A stretch of 64,000 nt of DNA from positions 1 through 64,000 of the forward strand of contig NZ_JAFFOB010000005.1 of the NCBI RefSeq assembly GCF_016918935.1, in the 5' to 3' direction. Shown piece by piece: positions 1 to 7,512 of this stretch (the first letter of the stretch is position 1; each line of letters opens with the position of its first letter). The position numbers and the translations under genes were made by a program. The notes beneath the pieces were generated by a model, which searched no databases, was not told where the DNA came from, and saw only the letters and a list, made by a program, of their open reading frames with translations. This DNA is from Roseitranquillus sediminis (GTDB taxonomy: Bacteria; Pseudomonadota; Alphaproteobacteria; Rhodobacterales; Rhodobacteraceae).

Positions 1-402
1 CATGAGCACGTGCTCAGGCATATGCCTAAGCCTCCATGGCTATGCCTGGGGGTCCGGTCGAAACGGGGGCCAGTTCAAGGCTCTCAGCGCCCTGCCTTCA
101 ACCCTATCCGCCGTTTCCCATCGGGAAAGGCAGACCGCGTCCGTGATGGCAGACGCGGAACACTCCACGCCGAAGCGTGGGTCATGCATTCAGGTCCTAT
201 CCCGAGCCCCAACAAGAGAGCCTCGATGAGACCATCACCTCACCGCCTCAAGATCGGGGAGACCAAAAAAGCTTCCAAGTGAAGCCTTCCTTCCTCCCGC
301 CACTTGTGGGGGTACTGCCGATATAGCCACATCTGGTGCCTGCCGCAAGCCGAAATGCTAGATGCAGAAGGGGCCGCCCCGAAGAGCGACCCCTGACCAG
401 CC
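1..402. other. Gene-poor window edge with palindromes and hairpins
   Basis: I cannot support a gene here. Two perfect palindromes lie back to back: TGAGCACGTGCTCA at 3-16 and AGGCATATGCCT at 16-27. Further in, CCGCGTC and GACGCGG can pair around 137-160, and TTTCCC/GGGAAA around 114-128. Open frames in the first 280 bases have no ribosome binding site and no recognisable protein. The stretch lies on the 3' side of the tRNA-Asn gene, a usual place for integrated elements, but no second copy of the tRNA end is visible in the window. Confidence 0.4.
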
Positions 403-516
403 TTACTGCCCGATCACCCTCATCAGCCAGCCCAGACCGTAGAGGTCCAGGGTGGTCGTGATGCGGTACGTCGAACCGCTCGACCGGCTGGCTTCGAGGA
501 TCAGTGTTGCCCGCAT
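403..516 (-). CDS. Possible 37-residue small protein with perfect Shine-Dalgarno
   Basis: A 37-codon frame starts with ATG eight bases after a perfect AGGAGG (complement of 525-530). The peptide begins MRATLILEASRSSGSTYR and ends GLGWLMRVIGQ. It is mildly basic, with a hydrophobic C-terminal patch and no clear membrane segment. I do not recognise it. The frame is open upstream too, but the ribosome binding site fixes the likely start. It sits between the window edge and tRNA-Asn with no partner gene in view. It could be a small phage or island gene, a leader peptide or chance; the ribosome binding site is the only positive evidence. Confidence 0.3.
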   Translation of the reverse strand: MRATLILEASRSSGSTYRITTTLDLYGLGWLMRVIGQ

Positions 517-771
517 GTAGCGTGCCTCCTCTGATCTCGTGCGCGGGGGTCCCTTAGGGTGGCAGCCACCGCGCATTAGGCCAGTCGCCGGATTTCCAGT
601 TTTTGAGGGCTGTGGTGGTTCCGGCTGACCGCTGCCCTTACCCGCGAAGATAGGCACATCTTGTAGTCGACGCAAGGGGGAGCACTACGACTGCCCCGCG
701 CCCCCACGGTTAAAGAGCGACTACAGCGCGACTAATGGTCGGCTGCGATCACGCTAAGCTGTTGAGAAGAT
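517..771. other. Non-coding stretch between small ORF and tRNA-Asn
   Basis: No convincing coding frame or RNA gene is seen. The stretch lies directly downstream of the tRNA-Asn gene and so would hold its transcription end. No hairpin followed by a T run is obvious. It also holds the ribosome binding site of the 37-codon ORF on the minus strand. Confidence 0.4.
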
Positions 772-846
772 TGGCTCCGGCGGCAGGATTCGAACCTGCG
801 ACCAATTGATTAACAGTCAACTGCTCTACCACTGAGCTACGCCGGA
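772..846 (-). tRNA. tRNA-Asn (anticodon GTT)
   Basis: Read on the minus strand this is a complete cloverleaf of 75 bases. The acceptor strands TCCGGCG and CGCCGGA pair fully. The D arm is TAGCTCAGTGGTAGAGCA, the anticodon loop is CTGTTAA with anticodon GTT, and the T arm is GCAGGTTCGAATCCTGC. Discriminator G and an encoded CCA follow. GTT reads asparagine codons. Sequence between this gene and the window edge is where an integrated element would sit. Confidence 0.97.
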
Positions 847-858
847 ACGCGGGGGCGG

Positions 859-1782
859 CTATAGCAAGAGGGGATCGGGGCGTCCAGTGCGTTTTCGGTC
901 CCGCGGCCCGGCGACGCTGCGGAAGGTGGCGGTGTGGCCGAGGGCGGCATCCGGCACCACGAGTTGGCGCTCGGTCAGGTCGATGAGGTGCGCGAGGACG
1001 TTGCGTCCTGCGGCCGGCAGAAGGACGGGGGAGAGATCGGCGTAAATGCGCTGGGCAAGATCTTCGGCAGTTCCCGGCATGCGGTCGAGAGCGTCGAGAA
1101 CCTGCCGCTCCCGCTCCCGCCGGTGGGCGACGAGCCAGTCGATCCGCCCGACCGGATCGGTCACGGGTTCACCGTGGCCGGGATAGAAGATCCGGTCGCG
1201 CCGCGACTTAAGCCGCTCGCAGGAGGCCATGAATTGCGGGATGTCGCCGTCAGGAGGCGAGATCAGCGTGCTCGACCAGGCCATGACATGGTCGCCGGTG
1301 AAGACAGCGTCGCCGAGCGCGAAGCCGAGGTGGCCCGCGAAGTGGCCGGGCAGGTGCAAGACCTCGAGCGACCAGTCCGGGCCCTCGACCCTTTCCCCGT
1401 CGGCGAGGCGGCGGTCGGGGCGGAAATGCGGGTCGGCACCCTCGCCGCCCCCGGCAAAGCCCCCCTCGGCCAGGCGCCGCATTGCAGATGAGCGCCCAGC
1501 CGTAGGCGGACCGAAGCCCAGCACGGGCGCGCCGTGGGCCGCGGCGAGCGCGGGCGCCAGCGGCGAGTGGTCGCTGTGCGCGTGGGTCACAAGGATGTGC
1601 GTCACCACCTCGCCCGCCAGCGCCGTTTGCCAGGCGGCGAGGTGGCGCGGATCGTCCGGCCCCGGGTCGATCACCGCCACGCGCCCGCGCCCGACGATGT
1701 AGCCGTTGGTCCCGTGCAGGGTCATCGGTGACGGATTCGGCGCCAGCAGGCGGCGGATGTTCGGTTCCAGCCACTCGACCAT
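859..1782 (-). CDS. MBL-fold metallo-hydrolase (LACTB2-like)
   Basis: The protein has 307 residues and a metallo-beta-lactamase fold followed by a C-terminal winged-helix-like segment, the layout of LACTB2-type hydrolases. The zinc-binding signature THAHSDHSPL lies near residues 66-75. Later ligands are visible in LHLPGHFAGHLG, VFTGDHVM and FYPGHGEPV. Family members include RNases, thioesterases and glyoxalase-like enzymes, so the substrate cannot be named. It is probably soluble, as no signal peptide is seen. It is transcribed away from the histidine kinase gene, with a divergent gap of about 41 bases. Confidence 0.9.
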   Translation of the reverse strand: MVEWLEPNIRRLLAPNPSPMTLHGTNGYIVGRGRVAVIDPGPDDPRHLAAWQTALAGEVVTHILVTHAHSDHSPLAPALAAAHGAPVLGFGPPTAGRSSAMRRLAEGGFAGGGEGADPHFRPDRRLADGERVEGPDWSLEVLHLPGHFAGHLGFALGDAVFTGDHVMAWSSTLISPPDGDIPQFMASCERLKSRRDRIFYPGHGEPVTDPVGRIDWLVAHRRERERQVLDALDRMPGTAEDLAQRIYADLSPVLLPAAGRNVLAHLIDLTERQLVVPDAALGHTATFRSVAGPRDRKRTGRPDPLLL

Positions 1783-1823
1783 TCGCGCTTACCTCAATCT
1801 CTCCGTGTCACTATAGGTCTGGC

Positions 1824-3143
1824 ATGGGTTTCGACTGGCTGAAACGCTGGATGCCGCGGTCGCTCTACGCCAGGGCGGCGCTGATCCTTCTCGCGCCGGT
1901 GCTGACGATCCAGATCGTCGTCTCGGTTGTCTTCATCCAGCGCCTCTACGAGGACGTGACGGAGCAGATGACGCGGAACGTCCTGCGCGAGGTGGCCTTC
2001 CTCGTCGATGAGGTTCGCGAGGCTCCTGATCGCGCGGCCGCGGAGGTGCGGGTTGCCGAGGTCGCGGACCCGCTCGAGATGTCGGTGGATTTCGTGACCG
2101 AGCCGACGGAGGGGGACACGCGGCTGTGGTATGATCTCTCCGGCCGCATCGTGATCCGGTCGCTGCGCGAGCGGCTGTCGGACCTGCAGGCCGTTGACCT
2201 CGCCACCACGATCCGGCGGGTGACAGTGTACCTGGACACGCAGCACGGACTGATGGCGATCACGTTCAACCGGGGGCGGGTGTCAGCCTCGAACCCGCAC
2301 CAGCTCCTCGTGCTGATGACGTTCACCAGCATGCTGATGACGATCATCGCCTACCTCTTCCTACGCAATCAGCTGAGGCCGGTGAAGCGGCTGGCGGCGG
2401 CGGCGGAGGCCTTCGGGCGCGGGCGCAACCTGCCCTACAAGCCGACCGGCGCAACGGAGATGCGCGCCGCTGGCAGCGCGTTCCTCGACATGCGCAACCG
2501 CATCGAGCGGATGATCGAGCAGCGCACGATGATGCTCTCCGGTGTGAGCCATGACTTGAGGACGCCGCTGACGCGCCTCAAGCTGGGACTGTCACTGATC
2601 GAGGAGAGCGAGGAGACGCTGGCGATGCAGCGCGACGTGGCGGACATGGAGCGGCTGCTCGAAACCTTCCTCGAGTTCGCCCGCGGCGCAGCGCTCGACG
2701 AGAGTCGGCCGATGGACACGGCAGTTCTGGCGCGCGACGCGGTGGAGAACGCGCGGCGCGCTGGACATAGTGTGACGCTTGGCGAGCTCGATGGCGACGG
2801 GCGGATGGTTGGCAGCCCGCTGGCGGTGGAACGGGCGCTGGTCAACCTGATCGAAAACGCAGCGCGCTACGGTACCCGTGTAACCGTGGGAATGGCCGCG
2901 AGCGAACGGGCGGTGCGACTCTCGGTCGAGGACGACGGACCGGGCATTCCGGCCGAGCTGAGGGGCGAGGCGATCAAGCCCTTCGCGCGCCTCGACGTGT
3001 CGAGGAATCAGGACAGGGGTACGGGTGTCGGTCTTGGCCTTGCCATAGCGCACGACGTGGCGCGACGGCATGGTGGAACGCTGCGTCTGGGGGAGAGCGA
3101 GACGCTCGGCGGCCTGCGCGCCGACCTCGTCCTCGCGCGGTAA
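1824..3143 (+). CDS. EnvZ/RstB-like membrane sensor histidine kinase
   Basis: A 439-residue two-component sensor kinase. It has one membrane helix near residues 15-37, a periplasmic sensor region, a second helix near 160-180, then HAMP. The dimerisation/phosphoacceptor box is SGVSHDLRTPLTRLK with His243. The ATPase part shows the N box (ALVNLIENAARYG), G1 (VEDDGPGIP) and G2 (GTGVGLGLAI). The start is the ATG just before GFDWLKRW; an open frame continues upstream into the divergent MBL gene but has no reason to be coding. OmpR-type regulators usually sit beside such kinases, but none is adjacent here, so its partner must lie elsewhere. Confidence 0.92.
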   Translation: MGFDWLKRWMPRSLYARAALILLAPVLTIQIVVSVVFIQRLYEDVTEQMTRNVLREVAFLVDEVREAPDRAAAEVRVAEVADPLEMSVDFVTEPTEGDTRLWYDLSGRIVIRSLRERLSDLQAVDLATTIRRVTVYLDTQHGLMAITFNRGRVSASNPHQLLVLMTFTSMLMTIIAYLFLRNQLRPVKRLAAAAEAFGRGRNLPYKPTGATEMRAAGSAFLDMRNRIERMIEQRTMMLSGVSHDLRTPLTRLKLGLSLIEESEETLAMQRDVADMERLLETFLEFARGAALDESRPMDTAVLARDAVENARRAGHSVTLGELDGDGRMVGSPLAVERALVNLIENAARYGTRVTVGMAASERAVRLSVEDDGPGIPAELRGEAIKPFARLDVSRNQDRGTGVGLGLAIAHDVARRHGGTLRLGESETLGGLRADLVLAR

Positions 3144-3210
3144 GGCGGCCCAGGAACGATCGCCGACTACACTCGTTGAGCGGCAGAACCCGTACCGGGT
3201 ACAGCTTTGA

Positions 3211-3216
3211 AGGAGG
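3211..3216 (+). promoter_or_regulatory. Strong ribosome binding site deciding the DUF892 start
   Basis: A perfect AGGAGG lies eight bases before ATG 3225. It selects that ATG over the upstream in-frame TTG at 3207. Confidence 0.8.
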
Positions 3217-3224
3217 ACGATCCC

Positions 3225-3722
3225 ATGGCGATGAATTCGCTCAAGGACATCTATGTCGACCAGCTTCAGGACATCTACAGCGCGTGCAAGCAGTCGCTGG
3301 CCGTGACCCGCAAGCTGCACGAGGCGGCGAAGCACGATGAACTGAAGTCGGCGCTCGCCGACGCGGCGAAGGGTATCGAGACCGGCATGTCCGACATCGA
3401 GACCCTCTGCGGAAACCACAACGTCGACCCCAACGGTGAGCACTGCAAGGGCATGGAGGGCCTTGTGGCCGAGGCGCGGTCACATGCGCTTGAGGAGGAC
3501 TTTGGCGACGACGATGTTCGCGATGCGATGATCGTCACCCAGTACCAGCGCATGGCACACTACGCGATCGCCGGCTACGGGTGTCTTCTGGCCTTCGCCA
3601 AGCGGATCGAGGCCAAGGACGATATCGCCATCCTGGAGAAGTGCCTGCAGAGCGGCTATGACGGTGACCGGCGCTTTACCGAGATCGCCACGAGCGGCGT
3701 CAACCGCGACGCCGCCGCCTGA
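3225..3722 (+). CDS. Ferritin-like DUF892 (YciE-type) protein
   Basis: A 165-residue all-helical protein beginning MAMNSLKDIYVDQLQDIY, the usual opening of DUF892/YciE proteins. These fold as ferritin-like four-helix bundles and are associated with stress responses. Candidate metal ligands are spread over the helices: Glu and His in RKLHEAAKH, Glu-Thr-Leu-Cys-Gly-Asn-His in the middle, and YQRMAHYAIAGYG later. Length matches the family. It is likely cytoplasmic. It stands alone, with its own ribosome binding site and a good terminator just downstream. Confidence 0.9.
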   Translation: MAMNSLKDIYVDQLQDIYSACKQSLAVTRKLHEAAKHDELKSALADAAKGIETGMSDIETLCGNHNVDPNGEHCKGMEGLVAEARSHALEEDFGDDDVRDAMIVTQYQRMAHYAIAGYGCLLAFAKRIEAKDDIAILEKCLQSGYDGDRRFTEIATSGVNRDAAA

Positions 3723-3746
3723 GCCAGCGGCCAGAGTCTTGTCAGG

Positions 3747-3776
3747 CGCCGCGCCACGTGCGCGGCGTCTTTGTTT
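3747..3776 (+). terminator. Rho-independent terminator after DUF892 gene
   Basis: CGCCGCGC (3747-3754) pairs fully with GCGCGGCG (3760-3767) across a five-base loop, and is followed by the T-rich run TCTTTGTTT. This is the clearest intrinsic terminator in the window. Confidence 0.85.
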
Positions 3777-3974
3777 CGGCGAACTGCCACTCTTGTGTCA
3801 CCTCGAGCGGCGGCGCGCCCGCTTGTTGTGCGAAATCGAGCGAGGTCCTGCCCTGTCCCGTGATCTCGGCAAGTTCATGCCTATGGCGGCCATTGCGAAG
3901 CGACGCGACTGCGCTCACATCGCGCACGGAGCATGTGCGACGCATCGAGGCGAGGTGGCAGGTGGGAGTGGCAG

Positions 3975-5564
3975 GTGATTGAGCCGTTTGAACATGACAC
4001 GAAGCGCGGTGCGTCGCGCCGGTCGGTCCTTCTGGGCCTGACGGCGCTCGCTTCGGGCCTCGCGCTTCCGACGCGGTCCGGCGCACAAGACGCGGACGTG
4101 GCGCAGGAAGGGTTTTCCTTTGACACCCTCAGCGCCGCCATGAAGGCGCGCGCGGGTGAGCGATATGCTGAGCCCGAGACGGCTGAAGGCTTCGTCGGCG
4201 ACCTCACCTACTCGCAGTATAGGCACATCGCCTTCCGTCCCGATCGTGCGCGCTGGGCCGACGGTGAGAGCCCGTTCCGACTGCAGGCCTTCCACCTCGG
4301 CTGGCTCTTCGAGCAGCCGGTTCCGGTGCGCGAGGTCGTGAACGGCGCCGTGCAGCCGTTCTCGTTCACCGCGGACGATTTCTTTTACCACGGCGAGACT
4401 GAGAACCTGGTCGAGGACGGCGCCACCTTGCCCGGTGTCTCCGGCTTTCGCGTGAATTTCCCGCTGAACCGCGCAGACCGCTTCGATGAGGTCGTGGCGT
4501 TTCAGGGCGCGAGCTATTTTCGCGCGCTCGGTCGCGGCAATGCCTACGGGCTCAGCGCACGCGGCCTCGCAATCAACACTGCCATGGATGGCGGAGAGGA
4601 ATTTCCGCGATTCTCAGCCTTCTATCTCGAGCGTCCCGCGCCAGGCGCGCGATCGGTCACCGTCTATGCCGAACTCGACAGCGAGAGTGTCACCGGCGCC
4701 TACCGCTTCGTCATCACGCCGGGCCGCGAGACGGCGGTGGATGTAACCGCGCGGCTCTTCTTCCGCGACGATGTGCGCCACCTCGGCGTAGCGCCGCTGA
4801 CATCGATGTTCCTCTATGCCGAAGGCAATCGGTCGCGCTTCGACGACTACCGGCCGCAGGTCCACGACAGCAACGGCTTGCAGGTGCGCCGCGCCAACGG
4901 CGACATCCTGTGGCGCGCCCTCGCCAACCCGCCGCGGCTCGGCACGTCCTACTTCGCCGAGACCTCGCCCACGGGCTTCGGGTTGCACCAGCGCGATCGC
5001 CGCTTCGACGAGTACCAGGACGCCGAGGCGCGCTACGAGGACCGCCCGTCCGTCGATGTGGACCTGCTGGGTGACTGGGGCGAAGGCGCGGTACGTCTTG
5101 TCGAGATCCCTAGCGACCTAGAGGTCAACGATAACATAGTCGCCTACTGGGTGCCGCGCGATGGCTTCGCGGCGGGTGATGAACGCGAGTACGCGTATCG
5201 GCTGCGCTGGGGAATGCTCGCTCCCGATCCCGAAGGCGACAAGGCCTATGTGTTCGAGACGCGGACGGGCGTTGGCGGTGCCTCGGGCGTCAGCAACGAG
5301 GACGGCTCGCGCAAGTTCGTGGTGGACTTCCGCGGCGGCCGACTTGGCCAGTTGGACCCGGACGCCGAGGTCGAAGGAAAGCTCAGCGTCAACCGCGGCG
5401 ACGTTGTCTCTCTGACCCTGCACAAGCTCTCCGGGACAGATATCTGGCGGTTTGTCGCCGATGTGGTGCCGGAACCAAATGCGACGATGGAGCTTGTGGC
5501 GTTCATCGAGGGCTACGGAGACAAGCTCTCGGAGACGTGGCTCTATCAATGGATCGACGCCTGA
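3975..5564 (+). CDS. opgG: Periplasmic glucan biosynthesis protein OpgG
   Basis: A 529-residue MdoG/OpgG family protein required to build osmoregulated periplasmic glucans. In the known family it acts in the periplasm on the beta-glucan backbone made by OpgH. A Tat signal is visible (GASRRSVLLGLTALASG), followed by the family N-terminus FSFDTLSAAMKARA and the conserved YRHIAFRPDRARW. Start choice: GTG 3975 is preceded by GGGAG at a good distance; ATG 3933 would add 14 residues and has a poorer site. Its TGA overlaps the next ATG (TGATG), so the downstream small ORF is likely translated by coupling. Confidence 0.93.
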   Translation: MIEPFEHDTKRGASRRSVLLGLTALASGLALPTRSGAQDADVAQEGFSFDTLSAAMKARAGERYAEPETAEGFVGDLTYSQYRHIAFRPDRARWADGESPFRLQAFHLGWLFEQPVPVREVVNGAVQPFSFTADDFFYHGETENLVEDGATLPGVSGFRVNFPLNRADRFDEVVAFQGASYFRALGRGNAYGLSARGLAINTAMDGGEEFPRFSAFYLERPAPGARSVTVYAELDSESVTGAYRFVITPGRETAVDVTARLFFRDDVRHLGVAPLTSMFLYAEGNRSRFDDYRPQVHDSNGLQVRRANGDILWRALANPPRLGTSYFAETSPTGFGLHQRDRRFDEYQDAEARYEDRPSVDVDLLGDWGEGAVRLVEIPSDLEVNDNIVAYWVPRDGFAAGDEREYAYRLRWGMLAPDPEGDKAYVFETRTGVGGASGVSNEDGSRKFVVDFRGGRLGQLDPDAEVEGKLSVNRGDVVSLTLHKLSGTDIWRFVADVVPEPNATMELVAFIEGYGDKLSETWLYQWIDA

Positions 5565-5740
5565 TGTCCGACCGCAGCTTGTCCGAAGAAGCGGCAGCAC
5601 CCGCGCTCGAGGAGTACTTACCGCCCGAGTGTGCACTGCACATGCCGCTCCAGGTGGTGGAGCGGTCGCGACGCCTTCGCCGCTTCCGCCTAGGCTGGTG
5701 GGGCGACGCTTCCGCCCTCGACCCAGAACACGGGAGATGA
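5564..5740 (+). CDS. opgI: Small OpgI-position protein (58 residues)
   Basis: A 58-codon frame lies exactly between opgG and opgH. Its ATG overlaps the opgG stop (TGATG) and its stop overlaps the opgH start (ATGA at 5737-5740). The peptide starts MSDRSLSEEAAAPALEEYLP, continues through ALHMPLQVVERSRRLRRFR and has no membrane segment. In Rhodobacter sphaeroides an opgI gene is reported between opgG and opgH and is needed for backbone synthesis. I give the name by position and coupling, not by alignment. Alternatively it corresponds to the N-terminal extension that longer OpgH proteins carry. Confidence 0.6.
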   Translation: MSDRSLSEEAAAPALEEYLPPECALHMPLQVVERSRRLRRFRLGWWGDASALDPEHGR

Positions 5741-7512
5741 AACCGGTCGCCACGCCGCGGTCGGTTCTCGCCACGCGCGCGGCAGCCATCGGACTTGCCG
5801 TCGCGGCGGCTATAGCGGCAGTGCTGCTCTTTCTCCAGTTCGCCGCCGCAGCGGGCCTGCAGTGGCTTGACGTGCTGCGCGCGGCGCTGATCGGCGCGAC
5901 GACCTTCTGGCTTGCCTGGGGCGCAGTGCAGGGCCTCCTAGGCCTCCTCTACCGCGAACGCCGGCCGCCGCGGCTGGCCGAAAGCCAGGTCCCGAGCGGG
6001 CGGACGGCCCTGCTGATGCCGATCTACCATGAGAACCCGGCCGCGACATTCTCGCGCCTCGCCGCCATGGATGCATCGCTGGCCGAGACCGGGCTTGCCC
6101 ACCTCTTCGACATCGCCGTCCTGTCGGACACGCGCGACGAGGCGGCGGCGCGGGCCGAGGCGTTCTGGTTCACCCGCCTCGTCGACGAGCGGGACGGCCG
6201 CAGGCGCATGTTCTACCGCCGACGCGCCACCAACGTCGGGCGCAAGGCTGGCAACATCGGCGATTTCATCACACGATCCGGTGGCGCCTACGACTATGCG
6301 CTGATCCTCGACGCCGACAGCCTGATGGAGGGCGCGACGATCGTCGAGATGGTGCGCAGAATGGAAGCCGACCCCCGGCTCGGCCTCCTCCAGACACTGC
6401 CGCGCATCATCCGGGCGCAGTCGATCTTCGGCCGCGCCATGCAGTTTTCGGCGAGCTTCTACTCGCCCATCTTCGCGCGCGGCCTTGCCGCGCTGCAGGG
6501 ACCGGCGGGGCCCTTCTGGGGGCATAATGCTTTGATCCGGGTGCGTGCCTTCGCCGAAAGCTGTCATCTGCCCCCGCTTTCCGGGCCCCCCCCGTTCGGC
6601 GGGCATATCCTCAGCCACGACTATGTCGAAGCTGCGCTGCTGGCCCGCGGCGGCTGGCGCGTGCGCCTCGATCCCGATCTCTTCGGCTCGTTCGAGGAGG
6701 GGCCGGACGACCTGCTCGACTATGCCAAGCGCGACCGCCGCTGGTGCCAGGGCAACCTCCAGTATGTACGCCTCCTCGGCGCGCCGGGTCTCACCGGATG
6801 GAGCCGCTTCGCGCTGCTGCAGGCGACGCTCGGCTACGTCGTGCCACTTTTCTGGCTGGCGCTGCTCTCTACCGCTGTGCCGGCGGTTCTTTGGCACGAG
6901 CCGCCGGAGTATTTCCCCGAGGGCGGCAGCCTTTTCCCGGTGTTCCCGGACGACGAGACCGCCAAGGCGGTGGGCCTCGCCCTTGGGGTCGTGACGCTCC
7001 TGCTGGTGCCGAAGCTCGCGATCCTCGTCAAGGCGCTTTTCAAGGGCGCGGCACCCTCGTTCGGCGGCCCCGGCCGCACGGGGGCGTCGGTGGTGGCCGA
7101 GCTCCTGCTCTCGACCCTGATCGCTCCGGTCATGCTGATGTTCCAGACGCGAGCGGTGCTGCAGATCCTCGCGGGCTTCGACGGCGGCTGGCCGGCCAGC
7201 GCGCGCGGGCGCGAGACGATCCCGCTCTCGCTGGCGTGGCGGGCGACTTGGTGGATTGTGGCCACCGGCAGTGCCGGCGTTGCCGGCGTCGCGGCCGCCG
7301 CTCCCGAGCTCCTGCCCTGGCTCCTGCCCGTGGCGCTGCCGATGGTCGCCGCGCCGCTCCTCGTCGCCGGCACATCGCATGCCGCCGGGCATGGACTGTT
7401 CCGCACGCCGGAGGAGTTGACGCCGAGCCCCGTGGTCGCCCGGGCACGGCAGGTCCTCAACGACTGGCAGGCGCCGGTGCCGACCGGCGCGGGTGCCGCT
7501 GCCCATGGCTGA
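5737..7512 (+). CDS. opgH: Membrane glucan glucosyltransferase OpgH
   Basis: A 591-residue GT2 family glucosyltransferase that makes the beta-glucan backbone from UDP-glucose and passes it across the inner membrane. Two N-terminal membrane helices precede the catalytic domain, which opens ALLMPIYHENP. The DxD motif is in LILDADSLMEG, a probable catalytic acidic site is in HILSHDYVEAALL, and the acceptor motif is DRRWCQGNLQY. Several helices follow. It is shorter than the E. coli enzyme (about 850 residues) because the N-terminal extension is absent or split off as the preceding ORF. The start ATG overlaps that ORF's stop. A much longer upstream frame with no start signal was not used. Confidence 0.93.
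   Translation: MKPVATPRSVLATRAAAIGLAVAAAIAAVLLFLQFAAAAGLQWLDVLRAALIGATTFWLAWGAVQGLLGLLYRERRPPRLAESQVPSGRTALLMPIYHENPAATFSRLAAMDASLAETGLAHLFDIAVLSDTRDEAAARAEAFWFTRLVDERDGRRRMFYRRRATNVGRKAGNIGDFITRSGGAYDYALILDADSLMEGATIVEMVRRMEADPRLGLLQTLPRIIRAQSIFGRAMQFSASFYSPIFARGLAALQGPAGPFWGHNALIRVRAFAESCHLPPLSGPPPFGGHILSHDYVEAALLARGGWRVRLDPDLFGSFEEGPDDLLDYAKRDRRWCQGNLQYVRLLGAPGLTGWSRFALLQATLGYVVPLFWLALLSTAVPAVLWHEPPEYFPEGGSLFPVFPDDETAKAVGLALGVVTLLLVPKLAILVKALFKGAAPSFGGPGRTGASVVAELLLSTLIAPVMLMFQTRAVLQILAGFDGGWPASARGRETIPLSLAWRATWWIVATGSAGVAGVAAAAPELLPWLLPVALPMVAAPLLVAGTSHAAGHGLFRTPEELTPSPVVARARQVLNDWQAPVPTGAGAAAHG

Noticed and set aside
10-282. 90-codon frame at the window edge
   Set aside because: No start signal and no family features; it overlaps palindromic and hairpin-forming DNA and is most likely chance.
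5452-5736. Upstream extension of the opgH reading frame
   Set aside because: It overlaps opgG and the opgI-position ORF in another frame, has no ribosome binding site and gives Arg/Ser-rich noise. ATG 5737 overlaps a stop codon, as expected for a coupled start.
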